Notes: generated by a model not told the origin, from the letters alone. A stretch of 64,000 nt of DNA from Paenibacillus urinalis (GCF_028747985.1 NZ_CP118108.1:3911501-3975500), one strand, 5' to 3'; shown: positions 25,372 through 33,809, numbered from the stretch's first letter. Translations and numbers: made by a program.

Positions 25372-26847
25372 ATGGATCACCGTCGTACGCCGCTCTTTAC
25401 AGCACTTAAGAACCACGCGGCTAACAATCCGGTACAGTTTCACATCCCTGGTCACAAAAAAGGACTTGGAACGGACTCAGAGTTTCGCGAATTCATTGGG
25501 GATAATGCCCTTTCCATAGATTTGATCAATATCGCGCCACTTGACGATTTGCATCAACCGACTGGAGTAATTAGAGAAGCACAAATGCTGGCTGCCGATG
25601 CTTTCGGGGCAGACTATACCTACTTTAGTGTACAGGGGACAAGCAGTGCGATTATGACCATGATCTTGTCCGTATGCGGACCTGGCGAGAAGATTATCGT
25701 GCCGCGGAATGTGCATAAATCGGTCATGTCTGCCATCATCTTCTCCGGAGCCAAACCTATCTTTATCTCTCCGGTCAGTGACGAAAATCTCGGTATTGAT
25801 CACGGAATTACAGTTGGTTCGGTACGCCGCGCACTGGAACGCCATCCTGATGCGAAGGGTGTGCTCGTCATTAATCCAACGTATTTCGGTGTTTGTGCGA
25901 ATTTGAAGGAGATTGTAGAGCTGGCTCACAGTTACCAAGTGCCCGTTCTTGTGGATGAGGCGCATGGTGTACTGATTCATTTCCATGAGGATCTTCCTAT
26001 GTCTGCTATGGAAGCTGGTGCAGATCTAGCCTCTACGAGTGTACACAAATTAGGCGGTTCGATGACGCAAAGCTCGGTCCTGAACCTGAATACCAAGAAC
26101 GGATTCGTTAATCCAGAGCGGGTACAGACGATTATCAGTATGCTGACTACAACTTCTACATCTTATATTTTGTTGTCTTCACTGGATACAGCAAGACGTA
26201 ATCTTGCACTCCATGGACACAGCATGGCTCAGAAAGCCATTGACCTTGCAGAGTATGCCCGCCGGGCAATTAATGATATCGAAGGGCTGTACTGCTTCGG
26301 CGAAGAAATACTGGGCGGAGAAGCAACCTATAGCTACGACCCAACCAAGGTTACCATTCATGTTCGCCATCTGGGGCTCACCGGCTATGATACAGAGAAC
26401 TGGCTTCGCAAGCATTTCAACATTGAAGTGGAAATGAGTGATATGTACAACATTCTCTGCCTGATCACACCAGGCGATAATGATGACACTGTCAATACAC
26501 TGCTTAGTGCACTTCAGGAGCTGTCGAACACCTATTATAATGTGAATCAAGCTAATGAGCTTGTCGTCAAGATTCCGGAAATTCCGCAGCTGATGCTGAC
26601 ACCGCGCGAGGCTTTCTATGGTGACACCGAGGTGATTCCATTCAAGGAATCGGAGGGTCGCATTATTGCCGAATTTATTTATGTGTATCCACCAGGTATA
26701 CCGATTCTGCTTCCGGGTGAGGTCATTTCTCAGGATAATATCGACTACATCGTTGAGCATGTCGAGGTCGGTCTACCTGTTAAGGGACCCGAGGACCGGA
26801 CGATTCAGAATGTCAAAGTGATCGTCGAAGCAGAGCCTATTTTTTAA
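25372..26847 (+). CDS. speA: Arginine decarboxylase-type PLP enzyme (Orn/Lys/Arg decarboxylase group)
   Basis: 491 residues, fold-type I PLP decarboxylase like Bacillus subtilis SpeA, which makes agmatine for polyamine synthesis. The FHIPGHKKG motif near the start and STSVHKLGGSMTQSS with the PLP lysine are diagnostic. The ATG at 25372 aligns with homologue starts, but AAAGG lies 14 nt upstream; an in-frame GTG at 25360 is too close to it. Substrate could also be lysine, since the group is hard to separate by sequence. Confidence 0.9.
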   Translation: MDHRRTPLFTALKNHAANNPVQFHIPGHKKGLGTDSEFREFIGDNALSIDLINIAPLDDLHQPTGVIREAQMLAADAFGADYTYFSVQGTSSAIMTMILSVCGPGEKIIVPRNVHKSVMSAIIFSGAKPIFISPVSDENLGIDHGITVGSVRRALERHPDAKGVLVINPTYFGVCANLKEIVELAHSYQVPVLVDEAHGVLIHFHEDLPMSAMEAGADLASTSVHKLGGSMTQSSVLNLNTKNGFVNPERVQTIISMLTTTSTSYILLSSLDTARRNLALHGHSMAQKAIDLAEYARRAINDIEGLYCFGEEILGGEATYSYDPTKVTIHVRHLGLTGYDTENWLRKHFNIEVEMSDMYNILCLITPGDNDDTVNTLLSALQELSNTYYNVNQANELVVKIPEIPQLMLTPREAFYGDTEVIPFKESEGRIIAEFIYVYPPGIPILLPGEVISQDNIDYIVEHVEVGLPVKGPEDRTIQNVKVIVEAEPIF

Positions 26848-26869
26848 TACATGCCGCTTTAGCGCAACA

Positions 26870-26900
26870 GAAAAGACCAGACAACTTGTCTGGTCTTTTC
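26870..26900 (+). terminator. Bidirectional terminator after speA
   Basis: AAAAGACCAGACAA and TTGTCTGGTCTTTT form a 14 bp perfect stem; it also ends the convergent DUF1292 gene. Confidence 0.9.
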
Positions 26901-26923
26901 GTCTGTTGAGAAGATGGCGTCGA

Positions 26924-27226
26924 TTACTCGTTCTCGACCATTTCGTTGAAAGCTGCTTCAACGCGGTTCCACTCTTCTTCATCTTCGATTTGATACAGTG
27001 CAACTTCTTCGTTCTCTTCTTCAAGACGAAGAATCAATCCGTCCGCTTCAGGGTTATCCCGCTCGAGCAGTACCGCATACTCTTTGCCGTCTACATCAAA
27101 AGTTTGCGCCAGGATCATTTCGACCTCTGCACCATTCTCGTCTGTCAGGGTAAGAACAGCCATTTCGTGTTCATGATCGTGGTCATGGTTGCAATGTTCA
27201 TCGTGAACATGATTGTGATCGCTCAT
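26924..27226 (-). CDS. DUF1292 family protein with His-rich N-terminus
   Basis: 100 acidic residues, YrzB-like. The DUF1292 part (LTLTDENGAEVEMILAQTF, YAVLLERD, YQIEDEEEWNRVEAAF) covers about 22-95. The first 21 residues hold eight His and one Cys, a likely metal-binding tail that the short Bacillus homologues lack. The family has no known function. GTGAGGT precedes the start. Confidence 0.87.
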   Translation of the reverse strand: MSDHNHVHDEHCNHDHDHEHEMAVLTLTDENGAEVEMILAQTFDVDGKEYAVLLERDNPEADGLILRLEEENEEVALYQIEDEEEWNRVEAAFNEMVENE

Positions 27227-27352
27227 GAGAATACCTCACTTTTATATTTATATTGTAATCATACGATAGGCATTTGTAACATCATACTACGGTCGCACTT
27301 GTAATCATACGGACGTATCGTAACACTATTACGGGACAAAATCAATGAAACT

Positions 27353-27910
27353 CTAATCCAATGCTGTAATCACTTTTTCCGAAACAAGGAAGAACGAATT
27401 ACTGCCTGACGGTTTCATATAGAACCCTACTTTATAATTCCCGCTTTTTTTAAAATCATAAGTAAAATCATTCGTTCTGAACCAAAAATTATCCTTTGAG
27501 CCGCTGCCCAGCTTCTCGGATTGTATATTCTTCACATTTCCGGAGGGGGCGGTAATGGCAACTTTAACCTCGGAAATTTTACCATCCAGACTATCAACCT
27601 GACTTAACACGTTAAACTTTAATTTACCTACATTGACATTCCCGAACACCGTCTCACCTTTGAACAAAGTGATGTGCACGTTTGGCTTGGTGATTGTAAC
27701 CTTGCCATTTCCTGAGTCCCATGAAGCAAGCCCACTAATCTCGCGGACAGGAGCATATGTCGTTCCATTTATAAAATAACCACCACCGCTTACCTCTTGC
27801 CCATTAATAATGACACGAATTCGTTCGGTAACTGAGTCAGCAAACAACATGGATCCGCTGCCCAAGAGCGAGAACACAATCGCAAGGGCAAGCGTTCTTT
27901 TCCACTTCAT
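27353..27910 (-). CDS. Secreted protein with copper-amine-oxidase-N-like (stalk) domain
   Basis: 185 residues with a signal peptide (MKWKRTLALAIVFSLLG, cleavage near FADS). The region INGQEVSGGGYFINGTTYAPVREIS is the repeat typical of the Cu_amine_oxidN1 stalk domain, common in Paenibacillus envelope proteins. The C-terminal half is beta-rich and unassigned. GGAGGGG is 11 nt upstream. No partner gene nearby. Confidence 0.82.
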   Translation of the reverse strand: MKWKRTLALAIVFSLLGSGSMLFADSVTERIRVIINGQEVSGGGYFINGTTYAPVREISGLASWDSGNGKVTITKPNVHITLFKGETVFGNVNVGKLKFNVLSQVDSLDGKISEVKVAITAPSGNVKNIQSEKLGSGSKDNFWFRTNDFTYDFKKSGNYKVGFYMKPSGSNSFFLVSEKVITALD

Positions 27911-28052
27911 AAGCTCTTGTTCCCCTCCAGCAATGAGAATATAGTATGTCTATTTATACTTCATCCTTGAGAACAAGTTGCGGTACGTTTGGAAAATTTT
28001 TCAGAAAAAATTACGAAATATGTATTTGTCGACTTCTTCTATGCTCGGTTTA

Positions 28053-28087
28053 CCATGCACCGTTCCTTGAAAGGGCCCGGTGCATGG
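28053..28087 (-). repeat. 10 bp inverted repeat downstream of a small gene
   Basis: CCATGCACCG and CGGTGCATGG with a 15 nt loop. It lies 10 nt after the stop of the small Cys protein but lacks a T run, so a termination role is uncertain. Confidence 0.5.
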
Positions 28088-28096
28088 CATTTGGGC

Positions 28097-28291
28097 CTAA
28101 ACTTTAGGCTTGGTCAAGATACAAGGGACGCCCTTCCCTACAGCTCCCGGTTCCCGCATGCGCTCAGCGTATGCCATTCCGCGTTCACACGGTGTTTTAC
28201 AGACTTCACACACCTCGGACGTCACCAGCTTCATACTTGTCCGCACCTTTTCCTTGCTTGACCCGCCTTTACTGCCCTTCCCCTTTGCCAT
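28097..28291 (-). CDS. Small basic Cys-motif protein, 64 residues
   Basis: Starts MAKGKGSKGGSSKEKVR, a lysine/glycine-rich tail, then CEVCKTPCERG and a further Cys in VGKGVPCILTK, which could bind zinc. GAAGGGA lies 9 nt before the ATG. No family recognised; probably nucleic-acid associated judging by charge, which is only an inference. The plus strand is also open here but without a plausible start site. Confidence 0.62.
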   Translation of the reverse strand: MAKGKGSKGGSSKEKVRTSMKLVTSEVCEVCKTPCERGMAYAERMREPGAVGKGVPCILTKPKV

Positions 28292-28416
28292 GGGTGCTTT
28301 CCCTTCTTTCGTAGGTGTTTAAGGCATGTTCATCTGCAGCTTCGTGCCTGGTAATGCATTGTATGGGGATTTGCGGAGAAGGTGCATAAGAGAGTGATTT
28401 GACGCCCATTTTGGCG

Positions 28417-28463
28417 CCATTTTTTGGCTCCCTCTCAGGCGCTCCATTTTTTGGCTCCCTCTC
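28417..28463 (+). repeat. Two direct copies of a 20 bp sequence
   Basis: CCATTTTTTGGCTCCCTCTC at 28417-28436 and again at 28444-28463, period 27. The surrounding 28292-28632 holds no gene I can support; an open frame across it owes its repeated residues to this repeat. Confidence 0.8.
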
Positions 28464-28568
28464 TCCGGTTGCTTCGCAAAAGTCGTTCGGGATCCAAAAA
28501 ATTCCGCTGGAGTGGTAAGGGCCAGACTATGTTCGCGAATAAACATAGTCAATTTTAAAAAGCAAACA

Positions 28569-28600
28569 AAAAGGGAAGCCCAGCAATTGGGCTTCCCTTT
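28569..28600 (-). terminator. Terminator of the DUF3892 gene
   Basis: AAAGGGAAGCCCA and its complement around ATTGC, followed by TTTTTG on the minus strand. Confidence 0.88.
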
Positions 28601-28632
28601 GACAATTCAGATATAACAAACGATCAGGATTT

Positions 28633-28872
28633 TTATTGAAAGATAGGCAGTTGATCCAAATTATTCGTCGGATCTCCATCGGCATCTCCGCGAATACGAA
28701 GGGAGCCATCTTTTGCTTTGAATACATTAACTCCTGCGATGGAGCCGGTTTGAATCTCATTCAACGCTTGATTATAATCAAGCACTCGGCCCGTTGATGT
28801 CTTAAATGCGGTTAAATCCCCGTCTCCGTTTTTCTGAACGGCAACAAATTGCTCGCGTGTGTTATTTTCCAT
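28633..28872 (-). CDS. DUF3892 family protein
   Basis: 79 residues. The whole protein is the DUF3892 fold (FVAVQKNGDGDLTAFKTSTG, ALNEIQTGSIAGVNVFKAKD, RIRGDADGDPTNNLDQLP). The family is small, widespread in Paenibacillus and Bacillus, function unknown. AAAGGAG stands 12 nt before the ATG at 28872; an in-frame GTG four codons upstream overlaps the site and is less likely. Confidence 0.85.
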   Translation of the reverse strand: MENNTREQFVAVQKNGDGDLTAFKTSTGRVLDYNQALNEIQTGSIAGVNVFKAKDGSLRIRGDADGDPTNNLDQLPIFQ

Positions 28873-28994
28873 AAGAACATACACTCCTTTTTTGCAGCCA
28901 TAGTTTGTAACCTGTTCGGACTCAGGATGACCTGATCTCCGACACTATGATTGTGCCCAATAAGTTGACTTCTTATGAAAGATAACATTTTCAC

Positions 28995-29438
28995 TTAGAG
29001 CTTTTTCTGCATCCGTACGTGCAGTATACCTGCATCATAGAAAGGCTCGTCCGAGATTACTTCATATCCGAGTTTCTTATAGAAGCCTTCTGCCTGACAT
29101 TGTGCATCTAATAATGAGTAGGCTAATCCCAGGTCTTTTGCTCTTTCTTCAAGCGCCATAATCAGCACACGACCATATCCGTTAACCCGATAAGGCTTCA
29201 GGACAGCAATTCTTTGCAGCTTGGCAGTATCTTTTTTATAATAAATCAAGCGGCCGGTAGCCACCATCTCTTGTCCATCCTGAATTAAAATATGGTGTGC
29301 ATCCGGACTCAGAACATCATATTGGTCTATTTCCTCTTCTACTGGAACGTTCTGTTCCTCTACGAACACCGTTTTGCGAATGTTCAGCCCAGCTTCAAGC
29401 TGTTCTTGTGTTGTAACATTAATAATCTCGGCTGGCAT
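28995..29438 (-). CDS. GNAT family N-acetyltransferase
   Basis: 147 residues of the ElaA/YjcF-like GNAT branch. Motif A is seen as IAVLKPYRVNGYGRVLI (about 72-88), followed by the LGLAYSLLDAQCQAEGFYKKLGYE C-terminal part. GGGGGAG precedes the ATG at 29438. Substrate unknown. Confidence 0.88.
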   Translation of the reverse strand: MPAEIINVTTQEQLEAGLNIRKTVFVEEQNVPVEEEIDQYDVLSPDAHHILIQDGQEMVATGRLIYYKKDTAKLQRIAVLKPYRVNGYGRVLIMALEERAKDLGLAYSLLDAQCQAEGFYKKLGYEVISDEPFYDAGILHVRMQKKL

Positions 29439-29556
29439 ACGTCTCCCCCTCTTACTATCCAAAAATGCAAAAATCCAAACCATTATACACTACAGCAGCA
29501 GTGATCGTATAGTCTGTATTCGATATGGATAATTAAAGCAAGCATGTGTACCTATC

Positions 29557-29778
29557 CTACGGTAAAAATGTTTCTTCATTTGATGGCTTGGAATAAACCT
29601 CATCCCCTACAGATCTTCGATATACCTCATCTATTACGGGCAGATCGGATTCAGCTGGCTCGATCAGCTGCAGGTTAATTGTTTCTTGTGAAGGAGTTAA
29701 GGTGCATCCTGTTATGTTGGTTAATATAAATCCGCAGATCGTAAGTATGGCTATACTACGAGTCACTCTTCTGTTCAT
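29557..29778 (-). CDS. Small lipoprotein, 73 residues
   Basis: Signal peptide MNRRVTRSIAILTICGF with lipobox ITGC (Cys near 27), then a 45-residue acidic tail with no recognised domain. AGAGGATGGGG precedes the ATG at 29778. Unknown function. Confidence 0.68.
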   Translation of the reverse strand: MNRRVTRSIAILTICGFILTNITGCTLTPSQETINLQLIEPAESDLPVIDEVYRRSVGDEVYSKPSNEETFLP

Positions 29779-29855
29779 GGAACCCCATCCTCTTGTTGTA
29801 ATTTTCATCCTATTCAGGTTGCTCATTTCAGGGAAAATTAAACATAGGACAGGGA

Positions 29856-29884
29856 TTGACATTGCTTATTAAGCCTGATAATAT
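29856..29884 (+). promoter_or_regulatory. Promoter of the tRNA-Val gene
   Basis: TTGACA at 29856, 17 nt spacer, TAATAT at 29879. Confidence 0.75.
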
Positions 29885-29914
29885 AAATTTATTCCTTTTT
29901 TATAGATATTCCAT

Positions 29915-29987
29915 GATCTGTTAGCTCAGCTGGGAGAGCACTATCTTGACAGGGTAGGGGTCAGTGGTTCGAGCCCACTACAGATCA
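29915..29987 (+). tRNA. tRNA-Val (anticodon GAC)
   Basis: 73 nt cloverleaf: acceptor GATCTGT with ACAGATC, D arm GCTC/GAGC, anticodon stem CTATC/GGTAG around TTGACAG, T arm with GTTCGAG. No CCA encoded. Own promoter and terminator. Confidence 0.93.
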
Positions 29988-29993
29988 TCACTG

Positions 29994-30028
29994 AAAACCC
30001 TTGAATATCAAGGGTTTTCTTCTTTTTT
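29994..30028 (+). terminator. Terminator of tRNA-Val
   Basis: AAAACCCTTG and CAAGGGTTTT stem followed by CTTCTTTTTT. Confidence 0.88.
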
Positions 30029-30072
30029 CTCATACGAACTATAGAACCCTTGACTCGTGTCATCAATTTCGT

Positions 30073-31272
30073 TTACACGTGCAATTGAAAAATATTGCCC
30101 TCTTCTTTACATTTATGTACTCCCTTGATCTCACCGATTCCATCCAGTATTACTTTATCCTCGCAGATTACAGGTCTTGCTTCTACAATCACATAGAGTT
30201 TTGATGCCTGCCAGAGATCGGTCTCGTAATAAGAAACAATAGGCTGCTGTATCAAAAATTCGTCGGTGCCAAATGCAACTTTAATATAATTATGATGAAG
30301 AAGCCTGCCAGGCAGTGCATCTATATTTTGCGGATCAATGCTCCTCACGGCTAGATCTCCTTCAATAATTACATGGAATCCTATATTCTCTTCAAACAGC
30401 TCGAAGGCAGCCTTTCTGTGTGCTTTAACATTTTCTATAGTTGCCTCCGTCTCTTCACTTACTTTAACTTCCTTTATTTCACTTTTCTCTACCGGATGGA
30501 CATGAGATCTTAGAAATTCGTACAAATCATCCTCCGAATGTGAAAAATCCTCCTGCCATCGTTCCGAGAACTCATCGAGTAGTAAGCACATCCACAAGCC
30601 CGAGTAGTAGCAGCTTTTTCTTAAATGAAGTACAGCGGCATTAGAATTTATCAATTCTTGTCTAAACGGATTCAGTATAGCTCGCAATGATTGTGCTGAC
30701 TCTTCGGCATACGCCTTCAGTTCCACATAATAAGCAGGCCCCTCTATCGTCTCCACCCTTGTCTCATATGTAAAATATGTACCCAGCAGCTCTTTTCTCC
30801 TACTTCGAATCTGAAAAAAATGGGATAAATGGGCATCCCTTATTTGTGTATCACTTGCCTCCAGCGCATGAGAAAGACACTGCCTTTCCCAACTTCTTAG
30901 CTCCACGTTCTCCTCAACTAGAGGGTACGTTAAACCCAATAGCTCATCTGGGAACCTTTTCTCCTCGCAAAGATACTGGAATCCATGAAACAACTCATGC
31001 ACAAGAAGTGACTTGAGCTCTGCCATATACTCAATTCCTTCGATGCTGACGATTGCTGTTGGATAGTCCTCATACATAATTAACGTATTGCCGACGAATC
31101 GCTTGTCCCATTTCAATTGATGAAATGTATGTGATTGAAACTTGGGATGATGGAATAGAAGGACTTCGCTTGAGTTATATATTGCGTAGGCGACCTTTCG
31201 AAATCCTAACCAAAATGGTTCTACATCAAGCTCGAGCAACATATCTGCTGCGGAATGTAAGTTGATATCCAT
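30073..31272 (-). CDS. Putative zincin-type metallopeptidase of unknown family
   Basis: 399 residues, no signal peptide, likely cytoplasmic. LLVHELFHGFQ holds an HExxH zinc motif (His 92, Glu 93, His 96), and IEGPAYYVE further on (Glu 177) is placed like the third ligand of gluzincins (EGxAxY). The rest is not recognised; the last 100 residues are beta-rich. GGGAGAAAG precedes the start. It is a single gene next to tRNA-Val and a YjcZ gene. Whether it cleaves peptides is untested; the motifs fit but the family is unknown to me. Confidence 0.75.
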   Translation of the reverse strand: MDINLHSAADMLLELDVEPFWLGFRKVAYAIYNSSEVLLFHHPKFQSHTFHQLKWDKRFVGNTLIMYEDYPTAIVSIEGIEYMAELKSLLVHELFHGFQYLCEEKRFPDELLGLTYPLVEENVELRSWERQCLSHALEASDTQIRDAHLSHFFQIRSRRKELLGTYFTYETRVETIEGPAYYVELKAYAEESAQSLRAILNPFRQELINSNAAVLHLRKSCYYSGLWMCLLLDEFSERWQEDFSHSEDDLYEFLRSHVHPVEKSEIKEVKVSEETEATIENVKAHRKAAFELFEENIGFHVIIEGDLAVRSIDPQNIDALPGRLLHHNYIKVAFGTDEFLIQQPIVSYYETDLWQASKLYVIVEARPVICEDKVILDGIGEIKGVHKCKEEGNIFQLHV

Positions 31273-31322
31273 GCATTTCTTTCTCCCATTTTCGATATTG
31301 AGATACTTGAAGAGATTATAAC

Positions 31323-31360
31323 AAAAAAATAAAGGACCCGCAGATACCCTGGGATCCTTT
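31323..31360 (-). terminator. Terminator of the YjcZ gene
   Basis: AAAGGATCCC and GGGTCCTTT (one bulged base) followed by TATTTTTTT on the minus strand. Confidence 0.75.
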
Positions 31361-31371
31361 ATTTCTGATGA

Positions 31372-31488
31372 TTAGTAGAGGATGGTTTTGGAGATGATGA
31401 CAAGTAGAATGAAAAGAACAAGGATTGCGCCGATGGAAGACCAACCATTGTATCCTCCACAATATCCAGATCTAGATACTTCACTCAT
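31372..31488 (-). CDS. YjcZ-family small sporulation protein
   Basis: 38 residues: MSEVSRSGYCGGYNGWSS then a single membrane segment ending IISKTILY. The Gly/Tyr-rich front and hydrophobic tail are typical of the YjcZ family of small spore-associated proteins. AAGGAGGAGAG stands 6 nt before the ATG and a terminator follows, so it is a real gene despite its length. Confidence 0.85.
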   Translation of the reverse strand: MSEVSRSGYCGGYNGWSSIGAILVLFILLVIISKTILY

Positions 31489-31619
31489 GCTGCTCTCCTC
31501 CTTAGCTCTAAGGTATGAGATAGTATATGAATACCTAGATTAGATGACAGGGCGGGTATCCTGATTTTCCAAACTTTTTTTGTAATTCATCTCCAATAAT
31601 CCTAGTTAGTGCAAAGCAA

Positions 31620-32039
31620 TTATTTCGCGTGATGAGGTGTTCCCTCATGCTTCTCTTTGCGAAGTCCAGCAAGACCAAACAGTCCTAACAAGCCAAGCCA
31701 TCCCCAGCCATTTCCACGATCTGTCGTAGCATTGGCGCGAACGTTATTGGTACCATAAGTACCATTGTTATAAGCATTGGTATTGTAAGTACCGGTACCA
31801 GTACCTCTGCCATCGTACATGTTATTGTTCATGTTGTTCATCGTGCGCGTACGATTCATGTCCGTAGTGCCGTTGTCTTTTCCATCAATGCCCAAGTTTT
31901 TTTCCAAACGATTAACCGAATTCTTAACCGGATTATCGTTCATATGGTTTGTGTTCGTTTCAGCCATTGCCGGAACAGCAATTACCATAGAAATACTTGC
32001 AGCTGCTAAAGTGGCTGCCCATTGCTTTTTCATCTTCAT
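31620..32039 (-). CDS. Exported WGxxGxxG-type protein
   Basis: 139 residues with a signal peptide (KKQWAATLAAASISMVIA, cleavage after AMA). A low-complexity Asn/Thr/Gly middle follows (MNNMNNNMYDGRGTGTGT). The C-terminal segment is GWGWLGLLGLFGLAGLRKEK, the WGxxGxxG pattern seen at the end of a group of Firmicute exported proteins. The last part looks like a membrane anchor with a basic tail. GTGGGGTGA precedes the ATG. Function unknown. Confidence 0.78.
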   Translation of the reverse strand: MKMKKQWAATLAAASISMVIAVPAMAETNTNHMNDNPVKNSVNRLEKNLGIDGKDNGTTDMNRTRTMNNMNNNMYDGRGTGTGTYNTNAYNNGTYGTNNVRANATTDRGNGWGWLGLLGLFGLAGLRKEKHEGTPHHAK

Positions 32040-32155
32040 TCACCCCACTGATTATTGTTTTGGCCTGTCGCTTGTATAATCCCCTTCCAAAATTAAAGTT
32101 ATACAAGCCTAAGTGTGGGAGAAAAATGGGGCAAATCCTAATTTTTATGTACAGC

Positions 32156-32185
32156 AAAAAACCCACCGTTTGCAGCCGGTGAGTT
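32156..32185 (-). terminator. Terminator after the gene downstream of ung
   Basis: AACTCACCG and CGGTGGGTT stem, loop GCTGCAAA, then TTTT on the minus strand. Confidence 0.8.
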
Positions 32186-32294
32186 TACATATATACCAAT
32201 CATCTCTTGAAGGGTTACGAGTACAGATTACCGCATAATTATTAACGCAGCATGATACAAACATAAAATTTCAATTAAACATAATAATGAGATC

Positions 32295-32714
32295 CTATCC
32301 GCGTCTTGATCTCACAACAAACGTATACAATTCCTTATCAAGAACGGTCCCGTCCTCCAGCACCACATTATGGTTGTCATGTGAGCTGATCGTCGTCCGG
32401 TACTTAATAAGCTTAGCCCCTTTCCATACCGTTACCGCAGATTTGAAGTAAATTGCGTTATCAAATTGAATCGATTGGCGCATCACATATCCGACCGTAT
32501 GAATTGAGGACCTTGCTCTTTTCTTGCCTTTTCCATAGGCATCCTCCGCCAAGGGATGAATTCGTATAATTTGACTAAACGGAATCTTGACTCTCTTCGC
32601 TCCAACGACGATGATTTCGGCATCTGCATCCCACTTCAGCAATATCCCTTGAACGGGATCTTTACGACCACCTGCTCGTTCCACCAGCACTCTTTGGCCT
32701 ACCCAATGTTTCAT
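32295..32714 (-). CDS. Unknown protein with an N-terminal Sm/SH3-like strand pattern
   Basis: 139 basic residues. The first half (QRVLVERAGGRKDPVQGILL, VVGAKRVKIPFSQIIRI) reads as a small beta-barrel like Sm or SH3 domains; the second half is unassigned. The ATG at 32714 follows GGAGGTG by 11 nt. It starts 27 nt after the ung stop, so the two are probably one operon and share a terminator. Confidence 0.7.
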   Translation of the reverse strand: MKHWVGQRVLVERAGGRKDPVQGILLKWDADAEIIVVGAKRVKIPFSQIIRIHPLAEDAYGKGKKRARSSIHTVGYVMRQSIQFDNAIYFKSAVTVWKGAKLIKYRTTISSHDNHNVVLEDGTVLDKELYTFVVRSRRG

Positions 32715-32741
32715 TCTCCCGTTCACCTCCGTGTCTTCTTG

Positions 32742-33410
32742 TTAATTGTCCGAGATTGTCCAGTTTACTTGTTTGATTCCTTCTGCTTCCAAGAAGGCGT
32801 TCGCTCGAGAAAACGGATGGCTTCCAAAAAAACCATTCCGAGCTGCAAGCGGACTTGGATGAGCCGATTCTATAACCAGATGACGGGAACGATCTATGAA
32901 CGCCCCCTTCTTCTGTGCGTGACTTCCCCAGAGCATAAACACCATAGGCTGCTCCCGAACATTTAATTTCTCGATTACCGCGTCAGTAAACCGCTCCCAT
33001 CCGATATGGCGATGTGAAGCAGGTTCTCCCTCTCTCACAGTTAATACGTTATTTAATAACAAAACTCCTTCTTCCGCCCAATCCTGAAGAGACCCATGTG
33101 CAGGAATGGATACTCCTAGATCACTATGTAATTCTTTATATATATTTCGCAAAGATGGAGGGATTCTAACCCCTTTTTTGACAGAAAAACTTAGCCCTTC
33201 TGCCTGACCTGCTCCATGATATGGATCTTGACCAATGATCACGACCTTTGTATTCGCATACGAGGTTAATTTCAACGCATTGAATATGTCGTCCTTCGGA
33301 GGATATATCGTTTGCGTCTTATATTCAGCAGCCAGCTTCAATCGAAGCTCCTGCATATAATCTTTATTCATCTCGTCCTGCAGCAGTGCGTCCCAGTCAT
33401 TATTAAACAT
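32742..33410 (-). CDS. ung: Uracil-DNA glycosylase, family 1
   Basis: 222 residues. Removes uracil from DNA at the start of base-excision repair. The water-activating GQDPYHG (Asp 62), the LLLNNVLTVREG segment, VFMLWGSHAQ and the leucine loop HPSPLAARNGFFGSHPFS are intact. GAGGAGAG precedes the ATG at 33410; a longer open frame runs into the tRNA-Leu gene and is rejected. Confidence 0.96.
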   Translation of the reverse strand: MFNNDWDALLQDEMNKDYMQELRLKLAAEYKTQTIYPPKDDIFNALKLTSYANTKVVIIGQDPYHGAGQAEGLSFSVKKGVRIPPSLRNIYKELHSDLGVSIPAHGSLQDWAEEGVLLLNNVLTVREGEPASHRHIGWERFTDAVIEKLNVREQPMVFMLWGSHAQKKGAFIDRSRHLVIESAHPSPLAARNGFFGSHPFSRANAFLEAEGIKQVNWTISDN

Positions 33411-33511
33411 ATATCGGCTCTCCTCGTTTCCAATCCCTTTATACAACATATAGGTATCTAAAAAAATAAGCTGGACTCCTGTTAGGAGCCAGCCTATTTC
33501 ATATAAATGTA

Positions 33512-33597
33512 TGCCGAGGACGGGGGTCGAACCCGTACGATGGTCACCCATCGCAGGATTTTAAGTCCTGTGCGTCTGCCAATTCCGCCACCCCGGC
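33512..33597 (-). tRNA. tRNA-Leu (anticodon TAA)
   Basis: 86 nt class II tRNA with a long variable arm (CGATGGGTGACCATCG). Acceptor GCCGGGG with CCTCGGC, anticodon loop CTTAAAA, T arm with GTTCGAC. No CCA encoded. Confidence 0.93.
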
Positions 33598-33703
33598 GTA
33601 TGTGTATAGACTGTTTAACCAAACTCACTGGTAAAGTTAATGAACAATCCACAACCACTTTCGAATTTTCCCAGCAAATATGCTCAAAAATCCGGTATCT
33701 CTT

Positions 33704-33732
33704 ATTATATATGAACAGCCACGATTTGACAA
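33704..33732 (-). promoter_or_regulatory. Promoter of tRNA-Leu
   Basis: TTGTCA (33727-33732), 17 nt spacer, TATAAT (33704-33709). Confidence 0.65.
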
Positions 33733-33780
33733 GCTCTGCGTGTACTTTTATAGATCAATTTCTAATCAAGCTTAACAGCG

Positions 33781-33809
33781 CAATAAAGTCCACCTCTCTG
33801 AGATGGACT
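33781..33809 (-). terminator. Terminator of the 133-residue lipoprotein gene
   Basis: 10 bp stem AGTCCATCTC/GAGGTGGACT with a 3 nt loop, then TTATTG, a weak T run. Confidence 0.6.

Noticed and set aside
28319..28552. 77-codon minus-strand frame
   Set aside because: Its repeated residues come from the 20 bp direct repeat, and no start site is present.
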